A stretch of 64,000 bases of DNA from Peribacillus kribbensis DSM 17871 (GTDB lineage: Bacteria > Bacillota > Bacilli > Bacillales > DSM-1321): positions 105,246-169,245 of the forward strand of contig NZ_KE387244.1 in assembly GCF_000430765.1 (NCBI RefSeq). Direction: 5' to 3'. Below are positions 62,703-64,000 of the stretch, one piece after another. The translations under genes and the position numbers were made by a program. Numbering within the stretch: position 1 is the stretch's first letter; every line of letters begins with the position of its first letter. Under the pieces are notes generated by a model, which saw only the letters and a list, made by a program, of their open reading frames with translations, did no database searches and had not been told where the DNA came from.

Positions 62703-62900
62703 TTTTTTCACCGCCCTGTTTCCAAGTAATTTCTGAAAACTCATATTCTATCTGGATCTATTGCTAGCACCGCTGCATGTAAAAGCAAACGAAGGGGTTT
62801 TTTATTCTTTAGTATGAAAAAATAGAGTCATTTTTAAACATCGAAAATATAAAATTGACGAATAAAAAGATTGTCCGGCATGACAGTGAAAAAATTATTA

Positions 62901-62928
62901 TTGCTTTTTTGCTAGATTGTTCTATACT
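62901..62928 (+). promoter_or_regulatory. Candidate promoter of speE
   Basis: TTGCTT, 16 bases, TATACT. It lies about 135 bases before the speE start in an AT-rich region with no other signal. Confidence 0.45.
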
Positions 62929-63064
62929 TTTTCTGATGTGCTTAAATCGGCAAGTTTTTTTAGAAATATAGGAAAAATACCAGTCGATTGCCGTAAATTG
63001 GGTATATTAAACAGATAGAAATAAAATCAAAATAATATAGATCGAGAAAGGAAGGATATATACA

Positions 63065-63892
63065 ATGAGCATTTGGTTTACAGAGAAACAAACAGAAAAC
63101 TTCGGTATCACAATGAAAGTGAATAAAACTTTACATACAGAACAAACAGATTTTCAAAAGCTTGATATGGTAGAAACAGAAGAGTGGGGCAATATGCTCC
63201 TTTTGGATGACATGGTCATGACTTCAGTCAAGGACGAGTTCGTCTATCATGAAATGGTTGCCCATGTACCGTTATTCACTCATCCAAATCCAGAAAACGT
63301 ATTGGTTGTAGGCGGCGGAGACGGAGGGGTCATCCGTGAAGTCCTTAAGCACCCAAGCGTTAAAAAAGCGACTCTTGTTGAAATCGATGGAAAAGTAATT
63401 GAGTACTCTAAAAAATTCCTTCCGGAAATTGCAGGCATGCTTGAAGATCCACGTGTAGAAGTAAAAGTCGATGATGGCTTTATGCATATCGCACAAAGTG
63501 AAAATGAGTATGATGTCATCATGGTCGATTCAACAGAACCAGTCGGACCAGCTGTAAACCTATTCACAAAAGGATTCTACGCAGGAATCTCTAAAGCACT
63601 TAAAGAAGACGGCATCTTCGTGGCCCAGACGGACAACCCTTGGTTCAAGGCGGACCTGATCACTGAGGTGCAAAGGGATGTTAAAGAAATCTTCCCGATC
63701 ACAAACCTTTACGTGGCAAATATCCCAACATACCCAAGCGGACTATGGACATTCACCATCGGATCCAAAGTACACAACCCGCTTGACGTAAACGAAGAAA
63801 GATTCCATAACATCGACACCAAATACTACACAAAAGAACTGCACAAAGCAGCCTTCGCCCTGCCTAAGTTTGTGCAGGATTTGATTAAATAA
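63065..63892 (+). CDS. speE: Spermidine synthase
   Basis: Aminopropyltransferase (275 aa) that makes spermidine from putrescine and decarboxylated SAM. The substrate-binding [14 protein letters not shown] motif (near 81-94) and the catalytic Asp in [11 protein letters not shown] (near 155-165) are present; [13 protein letters not shown] near 60 is also typical. GAAAGGAAGG precedes the ATG. In B. subtilis speB follows in the operon; here a modular repeat begins right after the stop and the window ends before any speB is seen. Confidence 0.96.
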   Translation: MSIWFTEKQTENFGITMKVNKTLHTEQTDFQKLDMVETEEWGNMLLLDDMVMTSVKDEFVYHEMVAHVPLFTHPNPENVLVVGGGDGGVIREVLKHPSVKKATLVEIDGKVIEYSKKFLPEIAGMLEDPRVEVKVDDGFMHIAQSENEYDVIMVDSTEPVGPAVNLFTKGFYAGISKALKEDGIFVAQTDNPWFKADLITEVQRDVKEIFPITNLYVANIPTYPSGLWTFTIGSKVHNPLDVNEERFHNIDTKYYTKELHKAAFALPKFVQDLIK

Positions 63893-63893
63893 G

Positions 63894-64000
63894 AAAAGCG
63901 GAGAAGGTGCCTGCTAAAGCAAGCTGTTTTATAGAATCAATGATATACAAGATTAAGTAAAAGGCTGGTTCTAATAAGCAGGCAGAGACCCGACAAGCAT
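63894..64000 (+). repeat. Start of a right module of the modular repeat, cut by the window end
   Basis: AAAAGCGGAGAAGGTGCC begins two bases past the speE stop. An AT-rich linker and AAGCAGGCAGAGACCCGAC follow, then the first AAGCAT of the hairpin at the last base of the window. Confidence 0.8.

Overview
The window is chromosomal DNA of a spore-forming, low-to-mid GC Gram-positive rod in the Bacillaceae (Bacillus sensu lato). The evidence is the protein set (GerQ, RsfA, LiaH, LipM/LipL, BshB2, HemQ), strong AGGAGG-type ribosome binding sites with frequent TTG and GTG starts, and gene order. From about 39.7 kb to the end the order pdxK ... ung ... ywdI, ywdK, gerQ, hemQ, pta, lipL, rsfA, ywfO, ywgA, ywhB, ywhC, ywhD, pbpG, speE follows the ywd-ywf-ywg-ywh stretch of Bacillus subtilis. 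It is not B. subtilis itself: it carries a glutaminyl-tRNA synthetase, a chromosomal ParM-type actin cassette and many dispersed intergenic repeats. No rRNA, tRNA, CRISPR array or transposase gene was seen.

Layout. 0-7 kb: 3' end of htpG, a zinc metallopeptidase, an APH(6)-like kinase, a RocB-like peptidase and an rRNA methyltransferase. 7-10.4 kb: a duplicated P-loop protein with one dead P-loop, then a helically phased array of TGTATACA-type sites, an actin-like ATPase and an acidic-tailed adaptor (a ParMRC-like partition cassette). 10.4-24.3 kb: cell-wall amidase, nucleoside transporter, MsrAB fusion, split ThrE exporter, glnS, YczE-like protein, redox enzymes and an MFS carrier. 24.4-29 kb: an Mta-like MerR regulator with a classical 19-bp-spacer promoter, then a liaIHFSR envelope-stress operon. 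29.4-39 kb: ABC-F protein, topB, ybaK, AlkD-like protein, HAD phosphatase, lipM-lipA and yojF-bshB2. 39.7-43.8 kb: pdxK and a mobA-moaE-moaD-moeB molybdopterin operon. 44-64 kb: ampS, potassium transport genes, a sigma-B-type stress gene and the ywd-ywh block, with spore genes (gerQ, rsfA, pbpG), central metabolism (pta), heme (hemQ) and lipoate transfer (lipL). LipM, LipA and LipL together give the whole lipoate assembly and relay route.

The most unusual content is non-coding. At least four repeat families occupy the intergenic spaces: (1) a 52-bp tandem palindromic repeat at 2 kb and 60.4 kb; (2) a modular element of about 320 bp with terminal inverted repeats, seen as full copies (39.2, 58.1 kb), an emptied version (16.2 kb), tandem half-elements (40.7, 50.9 kb) and fragments, all in the same orientation and with compensatory changes in their stems; (3) a 200-bp cluster of four small palindromes in two inverted copies (6.5 and 51.4 kb); (4) an AATGATCC array with exact 21-bp and then 20-bp periods (43.9-44.1 kb). 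With the partition-type array at 8.2 kb, these are the best candidates for undescribed biology here.
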